NCBI GenBank assembly: GCA_907164885.2
Contig: OU015496.1
Span: 109,786,707 to 109,850,706 of the forward strand
Reading direction: 5' to 3'
DNA from: Dolomedes plantarius
Taxonomy: Eukaryota > Arthropoda > Arachnida > Araneae > Dolomedidae
DNA: 64,000 nt
The position numbers and the translations under genes were made by a program. The notes under the pieces were generated by a model. The model was not told where the DNA came from. It saw nothing but the letters and a program-made list of their open reading frames with translations, and did not search any database. Shown piece after piece: positions 43,201 to 57,243 of this stretch. How positions within the stretch are numbered: position 1 is the stretch's first letter; every line of letters begins with the position of its first letter.

Positions 43201-45400
43201 TTTTTTTTGCTTGTTCGACAAGGCAACACAAAAAGAAGATTCGTTTTTGTAGTGCATAGGCGTAAATATCAAGCATTTTTTAAAAACATAATTAAGAATT
43301 TAGGAATTGCATACTCACCATAATTTAGCGTCTTAAAGCGAGGCTAAAAGGTTCAAATTTTCTGTGCTAGAAAAAGAGTGATAAAAGAAAAAGAAATTAC
43401 CACTAAGTAATACCATCATACATTTATTAACTTCAGTTTCCTCTTTTCACATTAAATTCATCTATTGATGGGTATAGACGAGAGAAGTTTTCCCTTCTAT
43501 CTAATTTCAGTCATTTATATAATTTTTCCTCAACTGTTTCTTCTTTATCTTGGTTCAGAATTGTGATGCTAATTTTCTAAATTAGATTCTATTACACAAT
43601 ATTTTTTTGTTATCTAGAATCTATTCCTTTATACATTATTCAAAGATTAGTTTTTCTACCGGACTGCCTTTCATCTTTAATTTATAAATGACAGTTCTAA
43701 ACCGGATTTAATTTTGAAGCCTTAGCTATGTGATATTGCTGATACACATGTTATGTATCAAATGAAACTGTGAATGGCATATCTACATGATGTTCTTAAA
43801 TCCCAAAAAAACTTTCTTTTCCAACTTCGTCATTCTCTTCACCAACATAATCTTGAATTCCAACTGCAAAATCCCAAAAACGATTCTATAATGTATAGAT
43901 GCCTATAGGGCATGTAAATATAACAGAAGTGATTAATGTTATTGAAACTGCCCAAATAAAAATGATATCTAAATCTGGCATACTTCCGTACAGTAAGTAT
44001 GCTTTATTAATTGCAACTTCAAATGTTACAAGGCTGCCCAGACGATTAATTCAACTTCAAGGAGGCAATATCTCCTTGGAGGCTCGATTAAATAATGGCA
44101 GTAATATTCCATCACTTAGCAACCAGATACTAATAAATTAAACAGCCATCAATCAATAAAGCAGTCTTCTAGAGCACGAAAGACGATCGGTAATGTTGAT
44201 AAGGTGGCTACCTCTTCTCAAGGAAAATTGGTTGGAAAGCCCAATTCTATTCTCCCAACTACTCAATCATTTAAACAGAATTACATCTTATTTTATAGTT
44301 AAAGTATTTTTAATTTTTTTTCCATGAAACACAATTTCTGAGCCATTACTAAACAGATACATTTTAAGCGATATAACATTTTTTTACAAACAATGCAGTA
44401 TAAGATATAGGCTACTGGCGTCACGGATTAACAAATATACAAGCGGCTATGTTATATCTCTCTGCAAAATTTACTTGCATTTTATCCGGAAAAGGAATAA
44501 AGGAATCAAGCCATTTAAGATGATATACAAGTCCTTTTCTTCCCTTTCTACCCATCATATGTTGAATTTTTATCGTTGTAAAAACTCTATATTTGTTCTT
44601 AGTCACTTGGTGATTAAACATTAATTTAGCCTGAGTTTTAATTAGTTAAAACTAACGAAAGAAAGCGATAACTTCCCTTGTTTGCTTTGGATATTTTGAA
44701 AAGTCAAATACACAGATTTTATGCTAAAGTATTTATATGCTAACCTCCCATTTAATTTGCCATCTTTAAGTGCCATCTTTAAGTGTCATCTTTAAGAGCT
44801 GTCAACTCATCAAAATTCAGTAACGTCAGTTTCATGTGCGTGACATCCTATTTTGTCAGTATAGACCATTTACACTGTCAAGAGGTAAAAAGTATTTAAA
44901 GAAATAAGAAATGCAGGAGAACAGAGCAGAAATTTAAGTAAAAAAGGCAGAAAATGTCAAGAAAACAGTCACTTCTCTCACCTTTACACCGGTCTCAATG
45001 CAGATATGCTCTCAAATTAAGTCCATATCTTATCTTAGTGTTTTTGAGAAGAATGATTAAGGGCGTGTAGCAGTTTTCGAGGTGTGTGATAAAATACTTT
45101 GCGTACATTTTTTTCGTCTTTAGACAGATTCTAGGTAGGATTTTCCACATCTCTATGTAATGCATTGCTTCTGGAATATATTGAACACCTGCTCTAAAAT
45201 GTCATCGGAAAAAGGAATTTCGCTTATAAAAAGCTGTTGTCATTAAAACGGGGAAAACGTAAAGAATATGCTTCAGTGACAATTATAGAATTCCCAAGCG
45301 TAAAAAAATGTGTACATACATATTTTTCATTCGTATTTGTCGTTTATGAACTTTATATCTATTACTGAAGAACATATCCTTCATGTATTAATGTATTAAT
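40260..45400. other. Presumed 5' flank of copy B and intergenic DNA
   Basis: About 5.1 kb with no recognised gene. Short open frames (for example 40869-41078, 41062-41277, 43899-44141) lack family features. A perfect 16-bp palindrome lies at 42844-42881. No reliable TATA or initiator element could be fixed. Confidence 0.45.
42844..42881. repeat. Perfect palindrome, 16-bp arms
   Basis: TTAAATCATCGAGCAA, a 6-nt loop, then the exact inverse. Isolated. Confidence 0.85.
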
Positions 45401-45404
45401 TAGG

Positions 45405-45505
45405 TTGGTTGGTTGATGGTTGATTGAGGTTTAATGCCGCAAGGTACAGAAAGGACAACCTGCGCCTAACACTTGTCAACAGCAGAACCATAACAAATAT
45501 ATAAA
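45405..45505 (-). repeat. SINE 3' tail fragment
   Basis: The minus strand reads GGCGCAGGTTGTCCTTTCTG, TTGCGGCATTAAACC and (CCAA)n. This matches the tail at 59150-59240. Confidence 0.55.
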
Positions 45506-45691
45506 ATTATGACAACCATTAAGTAACCCAAACAGTGAAAAACAGTATAAAGGGTGATAAGAACGATGAAGGTAAAAACAGTCATATACTATAAAAAGGT
45601 GACAAAGATGGTAAAATACTTAAGACAGATAAGAATTTAATGTATTAGCAGTTTTGTATGCACACACGTATATGTATCATATATACAAATA

Positions 45692-47497
<1,806 letters not shown>

Positions 47498-47529
<32 letters not shown>
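47498..47529. repeat. TA then GT microsatellite
   Basis: Follows the right end of the Tigger element. Confidence 0.9.
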
Positions 47530-48030
47530 CCCGTTTTGAGGGGTGGCAGACGAATAGGGTTAGCCGTTTAGAGGAATTTATATAAATCATGAAGGAGGTT
47601 ATCCCGTCCTTTTTGAAATATGTATTTTTTATATCTTATTGTCTTTCCTGATGCTGATAATCTTGAAACGATTATTATTTTATAATTTTTACTATTATTA
47701 TGTATATTTTTTATATTATCTATTCATTAGTTCTTCAGCGCACTGAGGGATCATATACGTAATTATTTGTATTTTCCAAACTCTATTATAAACACATCCG
47801 TCATTGCTTAATTTAACATTTAACTTTTAAAGTAATTGTTTTTGTGTTATGGTGATTAAGCTGCATTCATGCACTTCCTATACAAATTCATATTTTTGAA
47901 TTTTTGTAAAATTTATATCTATTTCATATAATCTTATGTACATAAATATATTATGTTCAATGGGCTGATAAAATTACGACCATTTGAACATTTTATTAGA
48001 AGTGTTATCAGTGAATAACAATCCAATAAT
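47530..48030. other. Uncharacterised spacer
   Basis: 500 bp, AT-rich; nothing recognised. Confidence 0.4.
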
Positions 48031-48617
48031 TTAACCCTTCAGCGGGCGCGCCCGTGTACAAATTGCAACATTTTCGTAATTTTGAAGGGTTTGTTTTTAC
48101 ATGTAAGGTTTGAATGTTCTAAGCAGTTTCTATTTATAGCTACACCCTTTTTAATGCAGGTATGATTTTCTGGCCCTTGTATTTCTTTCCATTCATTGTT
48201 AGTCATGATTTAACCGTGGTAAACCAACGATTATACTGGATTACAATACGACAAAAGCAGGAGTTGATGTACTCGATCAAATGGGCAGCTATTACACGGT
48301 ATCCCGCATATCACGAAGATGGACAATCTCATTGTTTTTTAGATTTTTGGAATCAGTTCGCAAGTTGTCCTTAGATCCAATAAACCGGAAAGTTTTGAAA
48401 TAAGGCGATTGTATCTGCCTTTTTTGGCCTTTAATTATAAATATATTTCAATATGATCAACGTTTTATATCTTGTCGTACAAAGCAGAATTATTATTTTC
48501 AATTTGAAAAAAAATGTTTATTACAAAAGGAATAATCCAGGTTGAAAGTGACTTTGCACTTTGTGCCACGCGCACCTGCTGGTGTTTCAAAAATTGTCGC
48601 TCCCGCTGAAGGGTTAA
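48031..48617 (+). mobile_element. piggyBac deletion derivative
   Basis: TTAA at both ends (48031-48034, 48614-48617) and inverted ends CCCTTCAGCGGG. The interior keeps only the transposase C-terminal part (48239-48403, stop TAA): YNTTKAGVDVLDQMGSYYTV, then RISRRWTISLFFRFLESVRK. The GVDxLDQM and RRW motifs are diagnostic of piggyBac transposases. 587 bp. Confidence 0.9.
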
Positions 48618-49690
48618 TTAATCTCATAAATGGTAGCTTTTGTTCTAGAACAAATACTAAATTTTGGTTTCATTTTATTTGATTTTTGTAGTATATTTTA
48701 TTTTCCCAATTTATATTTACCGAGCTTGCCAGATCGGTTAAGTCCACAAAACAAAAAAGTGGAGAAAAATGCGTTTAAAAAAATAATCGTCTGAAAATAT
48801 AAAATCCAATAAACATTGCAGAATGTATTATTGATTACAGAAATATTGAATTATTACAGATTAAACATATCTTAGCCATTTTCTTGCCATTACTTAGAAT
48901 CGAATATGTAACAACAACAGAATAAAAAGTAACATTTTAGCTTGAAGTAAAAGAAAAGTTACATAGTTATGTCATCTATTGACCAGAAACACAATCAGAA
49001 TACAAATTACAAACAATATGATGCATAAAATGAAACAATTATTATGATGAATTATTTAAAAAGAAAATTTTATGAAGACTGAACAGGGAGGTTGTCGGTA
49101 AATTCTGAGATGTGAGATTGGTAAAGCTGAATATTTCCCACAATTAGGGAATCATTAAGCGATAAGTGGCATCATTCCTGGAAAAATACGCAAGGGGTCC
49201 ATTAACATTTTTATCATTTCGGCATTTTCTGTGCTTATCATAACTAAATCGACAATGATTTTTGAGCCTCCCAAAAGGCTCACAGATCTCCAAACAAGTT
49301 AAAGTATTCCCAATTTGTCAAACGCTGTCAAGTGAACTTGCAGTTGTCCAACTCTGTATTATCATTAACAGTGTTACCATGTGGTTCGCACGAATCAACT
49401 TTAGCGAGTGGATAACTAATTTTGGGATTGCCGATTAGGCGATAGTGATCAGCGTCTGCTACAATCGAATACTATGCTCATGAATAAACGTGAGGGTGTT
49501 TAAAAGAATCAGTTGGCAACATCCCTTTAAATTGAATCAAAGTTCCCCTCGCCTAGTCAATAAAGCCATTTTTTAATAAAATTAGATGTTGAAAAGTATT
49601 TAAGTACAGAAGTATTTAAAACCCTGTTAAAATCGTGGAATCAGCGGTGGAATCAGCATTGGAATTGCAGTGTGAGAGACAATTATCAAT
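48618..49690. other. Uncharacterised spacer
   Basis: AT-rich intergenic DNA; no gene or repeat recognised. Confidence 0.4.
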
Positions 49691-49698
49691 GTTAGAGG

Positions 49699-50134
49699 CA
49701 TAGGCTTAGCGTCGAGAGGGCACGGGGGGGGGGAAGTGCCTCCCCAACTTAACTAGAAATAACTAAAACGTTATTAGTAGTTTAAATCGGAAAATTGTAG
49801 AAAACTTTTAAGAAATTTGGTTTTTCCGCTTTTTGAAACTGTGACACTGAAGATTCCGATTATGTCTTTAGCCTTAACATAGTTTTTATCCATAACAAAA
49901 ATTCGATGCTATATTTTTTTTCTCCTTTTGCTTATATTATATTTAATTTTCTCATTTTATAAATTTGAATACTACTCAAACATCAATTCTATTGTTATTC
50001 AATTTCAAAAAATCATAATATTTCATATTTTAAGGACCATTTGGCAGTCAATGCGCTGAGGAAAGCCCTAATTGAATTCAATTCGTGCCCCCCCCAAAAA
50101 AGTTAGAATTATTATGAATCACGCTATGCCTATG
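49699..50134. mobile_element. hAT-like MITE, 436 bp
   Basis: Ends CATAGGCTTAGCGT and the inverted partner of CATAGGCATAGCGT. Flanks GTTAGAGG (49691-49698) and ATTAGAGG (50135-50142), 7 of 8 identical. Poly-G near the left and poly-C near the right, as in other hAT MITEs here. Confidence 0.75.
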
Positions 50135-50142
50135 ATTAGAGG

Positions 50143-51254
50143 TAAGAAACGTCACGCATTGTTTTTAACTGGGTAGACAATAACAACCCAATTGATAAAA
50201 TTATACAGATAGACAATAATACCCCATAGGTTGCCACCTATTACCACTTTCACGAGTGAAAATACATTTTCACTCACACTCTGCTGAAAATTTGAAAACG
50301 ATAATAGGAGTGAAAAATTTGAAAATTTTGAAAAAGTATTTTAAACGCTTATTCTGACTATAAAGTTAGTGCCGTTTAATACAAACATTTTCCTTGTTTT
50401 CCCCAACTTTCTCTTTTTTTGATATAATAGAACTCTAGACCTCTTTCACCTGGCATTATTCACTTTTAAGTTACTCTGCATTAATACGTGATCAACAATA
50501 ATTAAATCGATGCTGTATGGATACTTCATGAAATTCATCATAATAAAATTAGCTTCATTAAAATTCGCAGTGACAGAAAAGGATTCTCTATATCACTTGC
50601 AATCTATAACTTGACCCGATTTGGTGAGGCCAGTGACCAAAAATAAGTTCATATATGAATTGGTCACCCTATAAGTGACGAGTCTAGTGGCAAATTTGTA
50701 GTCAATACACATTAGTCATGTGCTCTGACTGACTGTAAAAAATTCTGCTCCCGAGTTTTTGAGAATCGGACTAGTCCTAATATAAGGCCTAGTGTCGGAC
50801 AAAAAAGGCCGGGAAGAATTATTTCTCAGGGCCTAGCATCGGTCTCAACGTGTCTGGCAGTTTTATTGTTAATCTTTTTAATTAATGTAACAACCAAAAT
50901 AATTCACAGGAAATTAGATCTATTTTTGTCACAAAAAGACATAATTGTTCACCAGAACTTATCAAGAAAACTGTCATACTTCTCCGTTAAATAAAATAAA
51001 TAAAACTACAGCTTCTGGAGTTTTCATTTCCTGATAAAACTTTATCAATGCGTATCCAAATTTATCGGAACCAAAGTCCTTGCATTGTTAATAGCATGTA
51101 ATCATGTCTTACAGCGCGGTCAGCCTTATTTTCTTTCGAAGTCTTGCTTTTTATGACGATTATTGAGCAAAACCGTAATCGCCGAGAATATGTATGTAAC
51201 TGATGTGCACTCTTCTTACTAGAGACTATTCAATCAGTATCATAGGAACGTTAA

Positions 51255-51256
<2 letters not shown>
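50143..51256. other. Uncharacterised spacer
   Basis: No gene or repeat recognised. Confidence 0.4.

Positions 51257-51291
<35 letters not shown>
51257..51291. repeat. (TA)n microsatellite
   Basis: 35 bp of TA that adjoins the 3' end of a Helentron-associated element. A second TA tract lies inside that element at 51376-51443. Confidence 0.92.
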
Positions 51292-51293
<2 letters not shown>

Positions 51294-51372
51294 TAGATAA
51301 AAACCCACACTTCTCTACGGAGTACATTCAAATTAAATACAACGGTCAATGTATGCAATTAATGCCAAATAC

Positions 51373-51445
<73 letters not shown>

Positions 51446-52061
51446 CATAACGGATATTTTTATAGACAAAATAATGTAGAAGAAAATATTCAAATTAAAT
51501 GTAATAGGGCATACTAAAGAATATAGTACAGTTAATATAGTATAGTTTGAGGAACATATCTTTTACAGTATTTTAATATTTTTTTGGATAATGTGCTACC
51601 GTCTACCGCATTAGGAAGAAATTTTTTTTTGTCTATTTCGTTATTATGCATGGACGATAAATTTATTTAAAGTACCAGAAAAAGAAATCATTTAATAAAT
51701 TAAATTCTAAAAATTAATCTTTAAAAATTCACCAAAAATCAGAAAATGGAGGTAAAGATATGAAAAAGATTTTATTTTAAAGGAATTTTTATGATCTTTC
51801 TCGTGATGTAAATTTTATAATCCTAAAATTATTATTTTAAATGCAAACTTTAAAAAAAGTTACTAAAACAGCTTAAAAATTTAATTTTAAAAATCTAAGA
51901 AGGATTTTTCAAAAATCTTTCTTAGTGCACCCCTACACTATAAGAATAATCGCCATGCAAAATTTCAGCCGTTTAGGTCCAGCGGTTTGGTCTGTGCGTT
52001 GTATGTCAGTCAGACAATCAGTCAGTCAGTCAGTTACGGAACTGTTTTATATATATAGATA
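51292..52061 (-). mobile_element. Helentron-associated non-autonomous element
   Basis: Minus strand 5' end TATATATAAAACAGTTCC with (GACT)n units, then GCACAGACCAAACCGCTGGA and GGCTGAAATTTTGCATG, typical of Helentron 5' regions. The 3' end reads TTTTATCTAGTA, with CTAG adjoining (TA)n. Non-coding. Confidence 0.6.
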
Positions 52062-52404
52062 TGTAATATCTTAAATATTATGCCCCCCATTATAGTATTT
52101 AAACTCCCTTTCCTAAATCCCATCCCCAGTAATATTAATTTATCACTTTAAAAGCCTTATCCAGAGAACTTCCCATGAATCTCATGCCTTTGCATTTCTA
52201 CACTTGTATATGTCCGAATTCAGGCGTGCGTTAGCTTAGCGAGACCCCTAAATCTACTGACCCTACAAATCACGAGTCAACAGTGGTTTTGGTGCCGGGG
52301 TATTTGGAGCTGCTTTCATATGAATTTGATGCCGTGAATTTAAACATGGCATTAGTTTTTGCCTAGGAGCTCAAATTTCTAAGATATAACATTTTAGTGA
52401 AATA

Positions 52405-53923
52405 CACTGGTTATCAAAAATTTAGGAAAAGTAAAAAAAATAGCGATTACTCAAAAAGTTAAGCGTAGAATTTAATGAAACTTATACACATTATACAGCA
52501 CATAATTAGGTATAAAATAGCATAAAAAGAAATCGCCAGATAATTATGGTGTTATAGAAACTAGCATATGTATACAATGAACAAATCGGATGTGTCAGTT
52601 TGATATAGGAAAAGTACCTTTAATATGGCGTATGATCCCCCCGAGAAGCAATACAGTACATACAGCGATGTGTGATGCTGTCAATTATGCGGTCTATGAG
52701 TTCGGTAGGAATTGAGAGCCATTGGTCTTGCAAAGCAGTTGAAAGCGTGGCTAGGATCCTAGGAGGAGGATTGAGAGCAGCTATGCGTCGTCCTAAAGCG
52801 TCCCAAACGTGTTCGTTAGGATTTAGGTTCAGTGATCGAGCTGGCCACTCCATGCGCTGAATTGTTTCCTGCTCAAGATAAGCATCCACGATGAGAGCCC
52901 TGTGCGGTCTCGCGTTATCGTCCTGTAGCACGAAAGCTTCACCTATTGCCCTTGCATAAGGGTGCACATAAGCATCAAGGATGTCATCTCTATAGGTGTG
53001 AGCATTCACATTTCCACGGGAAAAGACATGAAGGTCTGTGCGTCTCCCCAAAGAGATACCACCCCAAACACAGACACTGCCTGATTCGTATGCATCTCTT
53101 TCACGGATGTGTGATGGATGAAAACGAGTTCCAGGTTCTCTCAAAATCAAAATACGCCTACTATCGCTTTGGAGGCTAAACCTGGACTCATCCGTAAAGA
53201 GAACAGCCCTCCATTGATCACGCGTCCAGTGGACATGTTGACGTGCCCACTGCAAACGTTTCCGCCTATGGCACATAAAACGTTTCCGCCTATGTGACAT
53301 GAGCAGGTCGCAAATGGCTGGTCGCCTCGCAAAAAGACCACCTTCGAGCAGCCTTCTACGTACGGTTGACGTTGATACCAACGTTCCACAGCTTCCAGCG
53401 AGGGAGGATCTGCAGACGGAGTTGCGATTCTATTCCTTCGTGCGCATAATGACAAATATCGGTCATCGCCACTCGTCGTAGCGTATGGCCGTCCTTGGCT
53501 GAACCTCCTGGATGCCGAATCCGTGGTTAGAAATTGTTTCCAAAGTCTATGAACCACAGACTGACTCACATTTAGCCATCTGGCCACTTCTGTCTGACTT
53601 TGTCCTGCCTCTAGTCTCCCAATAGCTCGTCATCTCAGTTCTTCGGTCAAATGATGGCTAGAGGTCATTGTTACATTAGACATTTGGCTATGCCAGATGT
53701 CTAATCTCAGACTCGCAGTGACAATTGTCGCCTTGCTCTGAGACATTCACTTTTATGCTCCTCGCAAATGACGTATTCCGACTGCAGCGCCACTATTTCG
53801 CATAATGTAGTATTATTCAGCACCTTTTACTTAAGAACATATTCAAATTTTAAACAGATTGGCCTAGTTTTGAACGTGTTATCCCTCTTTTTGTGATTTT
53901 TGCTTAAATTGTGATAACAAGTG
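52405..53923 (-). mobile_element. Tc1-type transposon with nearly readable transposase
   Basis: Ends CACTGGTTATCAAAAATTTA and CACTTGTTATCACAATTTAA (opposite strands), each flanked by TA. 1519 bp. It contains the transposase pseudogene at 52620-53687. This is the best-preserved transposase in the window. Confidence 0.88.
52620..53687 (-). pseudogene. Tc1 transposase, one stop and one frameshift
   Basis: Starts MSNVTMTSSHH at 53687. A TGA follows ELR (a CGA-to-TGA change fits), then comes the paired helix-turn-helix region (TEVARWLNVSQSVVHRLWKQ). A frameshift lies near 53395, then the frame runs open to 52620. Catalytic motifs are FTDESRFSL (first Asp), LQDDNARPHRA (second Asp) and NPNEHVWDAL (third acidic residue). 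A 24-bp duplication at 53257-53304 adds eight residues (HRRKRFMC/HRRKRLQ). The end reads SRGDHTPY. Confidence 0.85.
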
Positions 53924-54029
53924 TATATGTTAAACTATTTTAAGTTAAATCCATGGATCAAATTAAAAAACTAAACACGGAAATTTTATAATTATATTTT
54001 TTAAAAATGTTAAAGGAACATAAAAATTA

Positions 54030-54485
54030 TCTTCTATACTAATAAAAGGACAAGTGGATGTCGGATCACGTGACCGTAACTCATCCGGGCGGGCCACTCC
54101 TCGAAAAAAAATGGCCGACAAATATACAGGAAAATCGGTGTATTTTTTTTTTCTCATGAAAGTACATAAATGTTACATATTTGGAAAGATCTTCGAAAAC
54201 TGATAATTTTTTCTGCGTACACTTATTCTGTTAATTCAATAGTTTTAGAGATATTTTCATTCTAAAATCACTCACTGCTGAGAAACCAAATCATTTGGTG
54301 CAGTGGTGCTGCCATCTGTCGGCAGCGACGGGAATGAAAATTGAAACGAATTTGTTCACTTGAATTTAATACATTTGTAGGCTTTTTTTTTCTTTTGTGG
54401 GGCCCGATGTACATAAATATGTTACACGGATGGCTTGAGCGTAGCTAGGCGAAGCCCAAGCCTAGCCGGGCAAAGCCCGGCTAGT
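54030..54485 (+). mobile_element. Helentron-associated non-autonomous element, 456 bp
   Basis: It begins TTCTATACTAATAAAAGG and ends with the perfect hairpin GCCGGGC-AAA-GCCCGGC followed by TAGTA (CTAGT). It has no coding capacity. Confidence 0.75.
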
Positions 54486-54560
54486 AGAAAATATTGGAAT
54501 AGTACATCTCTAATTACAAAAAGCAAGAAAGAGGAAAAAGTCATCGATGAAACCAACTAG

Positions 54561-55540
54561 TCACTGAACACTTCGGAAACTTCTTTTCCGTGACATTGTT
54601 GAATGTATTTTGGAACAGTCCTTTCTTAAACTCCAGCAGTAATCTGCCATCATGTGCGTATCCCATCGTTCTTGATAGCGGTTCTCCATAGTTTTAATAT
54701 CCTGGTGAAATCTTTCACCTTGTTTCTCATTGGTGTCTTCTAAATTTTCAGGAAAATGGTCTAAGTTTCTGTGTAAATAGCGCACCTTAATGCTCGTGTT
54801 ACACCCAAGGGATCTGAAACTGATTAGCATTTCGTTTACCAGTTCAATATAGTTTTCAGATTTGCATTTGCCCAGAAAATTTCCGACAACTGCAACAAAT
54901 GAAGTCCAGGCTTTTCGCTCAGCCTCATTCATGGAATTTATGAAGGTACGATCCTTAATGAGTCTTATTTGTGGGCCGTCAAACATTCCTACTTTAATTT
55001 ATTCCGTACTCAACTTCGGCATTTCCCCCCTATATATGCAAAGCATGATCCGTTCATATCAAGAGCCTTTACAAAATGCTTCATTAGGCCCAGCTTGATA
55101 TGCAGTGGAGAAAAGATGATTTTCCGTCGTCCAACGAAGGGGTCGTTAATGACAATCTTTTCCCTAACGACCATTTTTTCTCTTTTGGCCACTCTTTTCT
55201 AACCCAATGGTGTGTTTTGTCTCTGCTATCCCAGAGGCACACGATGGAAGGATATTTGGTGTAGCCACTTTGCTGTCCAAGGAGAAAGTTAACCATTTTT
55301 AAGTCCACACAAATCACCCATTGATGTTCATGATACTTTATCTTCTCCGAGACCAAAGGTATGGTGTCATATTCTTCTTTCATTTTCGTTGAGAGAGCTA
55401 TTGGTATTTAATCATATTTGTTCCCATTGTGTAGAAGGACACATTTCAAACTTCGCTTTGAGCTGTCAATAAATAGGGGCCAATCATCTGGAAAATATTC
55501 AGGAAGACCCATTTTTCCCAGGAGGACAAATCACCCATAC
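54561..55540 (-). pseudogene. Unclassified repetitive ORF, frameshifted
   Basis: Minus-strand pieces in order: FIDSSKRSLKCVLLHNGNKY (about 55400-55500), a block with GYTKYPSIVCLWDSR and WVRKEWP (55084-55383), PLHIKLGLMKHFVKALD (55010-55192), then a 141-residue open frame (54561-54986) with MFDGPQIR, HFPENLEDTNEKQGERFHQD and MMADYCWSL. Two or more frameshifts and stops separate them. I recall similar uncharacterised proteins recurring in arthropod genomes, so it is probably part of a mobile element. No known domain can be named, and neither termini nor function can be given. Confidence 0.6.
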
Positions 55541-55585
55541 TTGAAAGTACTGAATAGAAAAAAAAGATAGATAAATGGATGTACA

Positions 55586-55660
55586 GTAAAACCTCGTTTA
55601 TCCGGCTCTCGTTGATCCGTATCTCCGGATGATCCGGATCAGATTTGTAGACATTATTTT
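55586..55660 (+). mobile_element. Tigger-like 5' terminus
   Basis: TA then CAGTAAAACCTCGTTTATCC, with subterminal repeats GTTGATCCG and GGATGATCCGGATCAG. Typical of Tigger/pogo. The other end was not found before the microsatellite at 55876. Confidence 0.55.
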
Positions 55661-55873
55661 TATTTAATGTTCAAATTAAATAATAATTTTTCACTATGAT
55701 AGAAAGAACGTAACTACAAGTACGCCAAATATTCACTTTTTAGTTTGATTCTATGTACAGTTCATGCATAGAATGTACAATAAACTATGGTAATAAAATG
55801 CTTTTTGTTGAGTTTAAGAATGCTTTACTAGACTTACCAATTCTTTGTTAAGAAATAATGTGAAAGGTTATTT

Positions 55874-55875
<2 letters not shown>

Positions 55876-55924
<49 letters not shown>
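55876..55924. repeat. (TA)n microsatellite
   Basis: TA tract abutting the left end of the IS630-like element; the tract resumes at 57213-57232 on the far side. Confidence 0.93.
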
Positions 55925-55926
<2 letters not shown>

Positions 55927-57210
55927 GGGTGGCCATAATTAAACTGACAGTGCTCACAGTGTTCTGTAGCGCGATCTATTTGCGAGAATGACGCCACATT
56001 TTGTAGGAAGATTAAACAAGACGGGGGACGAAGGATTCCGCGAAAAAATAAATTAGTTCCAAAAGTCACCGCTAGGGGAATATTTGGCGCTGTGTAATAG
56101 AAAATAGAGTGTTAACAAATGCAAATTAATACGGAATAAAATTACCTTTTATTATGCAAATTTTCTTATTTAGTTCAAGTGCAATATGGCAACACTTATA
56201 AAAAAGCGTAAAATCTACATAAACACCGATAAAGTCTCGTGATCTGCAATATCACGTACGCTGAGCAGAAGAAGAAGTTCTTTATTCAAATTTCACGTTA
56301 CATCCATTGGCACAGTGCCAGCTGCTTGGGTTTTAAAAGGCAATGTGTTACGTTTCGAATCAATCGGATTGAAAGTTTATGTGCAATGTCTCCTTCTTTA
56401 GTCGAGCGTGCGTTACTGGTCAAATACTTTTACCTCAACCAGTGCAACGCGTCAGCAGCTCTTCGTGCTTTTAGAACGCACAAAAAAATGCGTAAAGGTA
56501 ACGGTCCTGTGTCAGAAATGGGCTAAAAGCAATGGTTGCGACGTTTGAGAAAACAGGTTCTCTGAAGGTTCAGGCAGGCAGAGGACGAAAACCTGTACCA
56601 CAGGATACAATCGAAGCAGTTGCCACAGCGATTGTTGACAGAGGACCAGATAATATTTCTTCCACCTCTAGCGCTCGTGGATTAGCTCGGAATATGGATA
56701 TGCCTTACAGTACGGTATGGAAAATCTTACGAAAGATTATGAACTTCTATCCGCACAAGATCAGCCGTGTACAGGAGTTACTGTACCCCGACCATGATAA
56801 GCGATTGACTTTTGCTCTCACCTTTCTTGCCTGAATGGGGGTGGATGATGCTTGGCCGTGGAAAATCTTATGGGGAGACGAGGCCCACTTTTACCTGCAT
56901 GGAACTGTGAATACCCAGAACTGCCGAATTGGGGATGACAAATCACCACATGCAGTCACAGAAATCCCCTTACATTTACCAAAGGTAACTGTTTGGTGTG
57001 GGTTCACAGCGGAATTTATCGTAGGTCCATTCTTCTATTACACAGCGCCAAATATTCCCCTAGCGGTGCCTTTTGGAACTAATTTATTTTTTCGCGGAAT
57101 CCTTCGTCCCCCGTCTTGTTTAATCTTCCTACAAAATGTGGCGTCATTCTCGCAAATAGATCGCGCTACAGAACACTGTGAGCACTGTCAGTTTAATTAT
57201 GGCCACCCGG
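55925..57210 (+). mobile_element. IS630/mariner-like element with 178-bp inverted repeats
   Basis: 55925-56102 and 57033-57210 are inverted repeats differing at one position. Ends are CCGGGTGGCCATAATTAAAC and partner. The transposase (56386-57030) is decayed: MSPSLVERALLVKYF, then after a break RLRRF-type linker, GRKPVPQDTIEAVA, NMDMPYSTVWKILRK, and after a stop WKILWGDEAHFYL (first Asp) and PKVTVWCGF. The C-terminal part is replaced by the right repeat. It lies within a (TA)n tract, as expected for TA targeting. Confidence 0.82.
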
Positions 57211-57212
57211 TG

Positions 57213-57239
<27 letters not shown>

Positions 57240-57243
<4 letters not shown>

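Noticed and set aside
43899..44141. 80-codon open frame
   Set aside because: AT-rich chance frame without recognisable motif.
54030..54160. Short minus-strand frame at 53963-54157 as a coding gene
   Set aside because: It falls within the 5' part of a non-coding Helentron-associated element.
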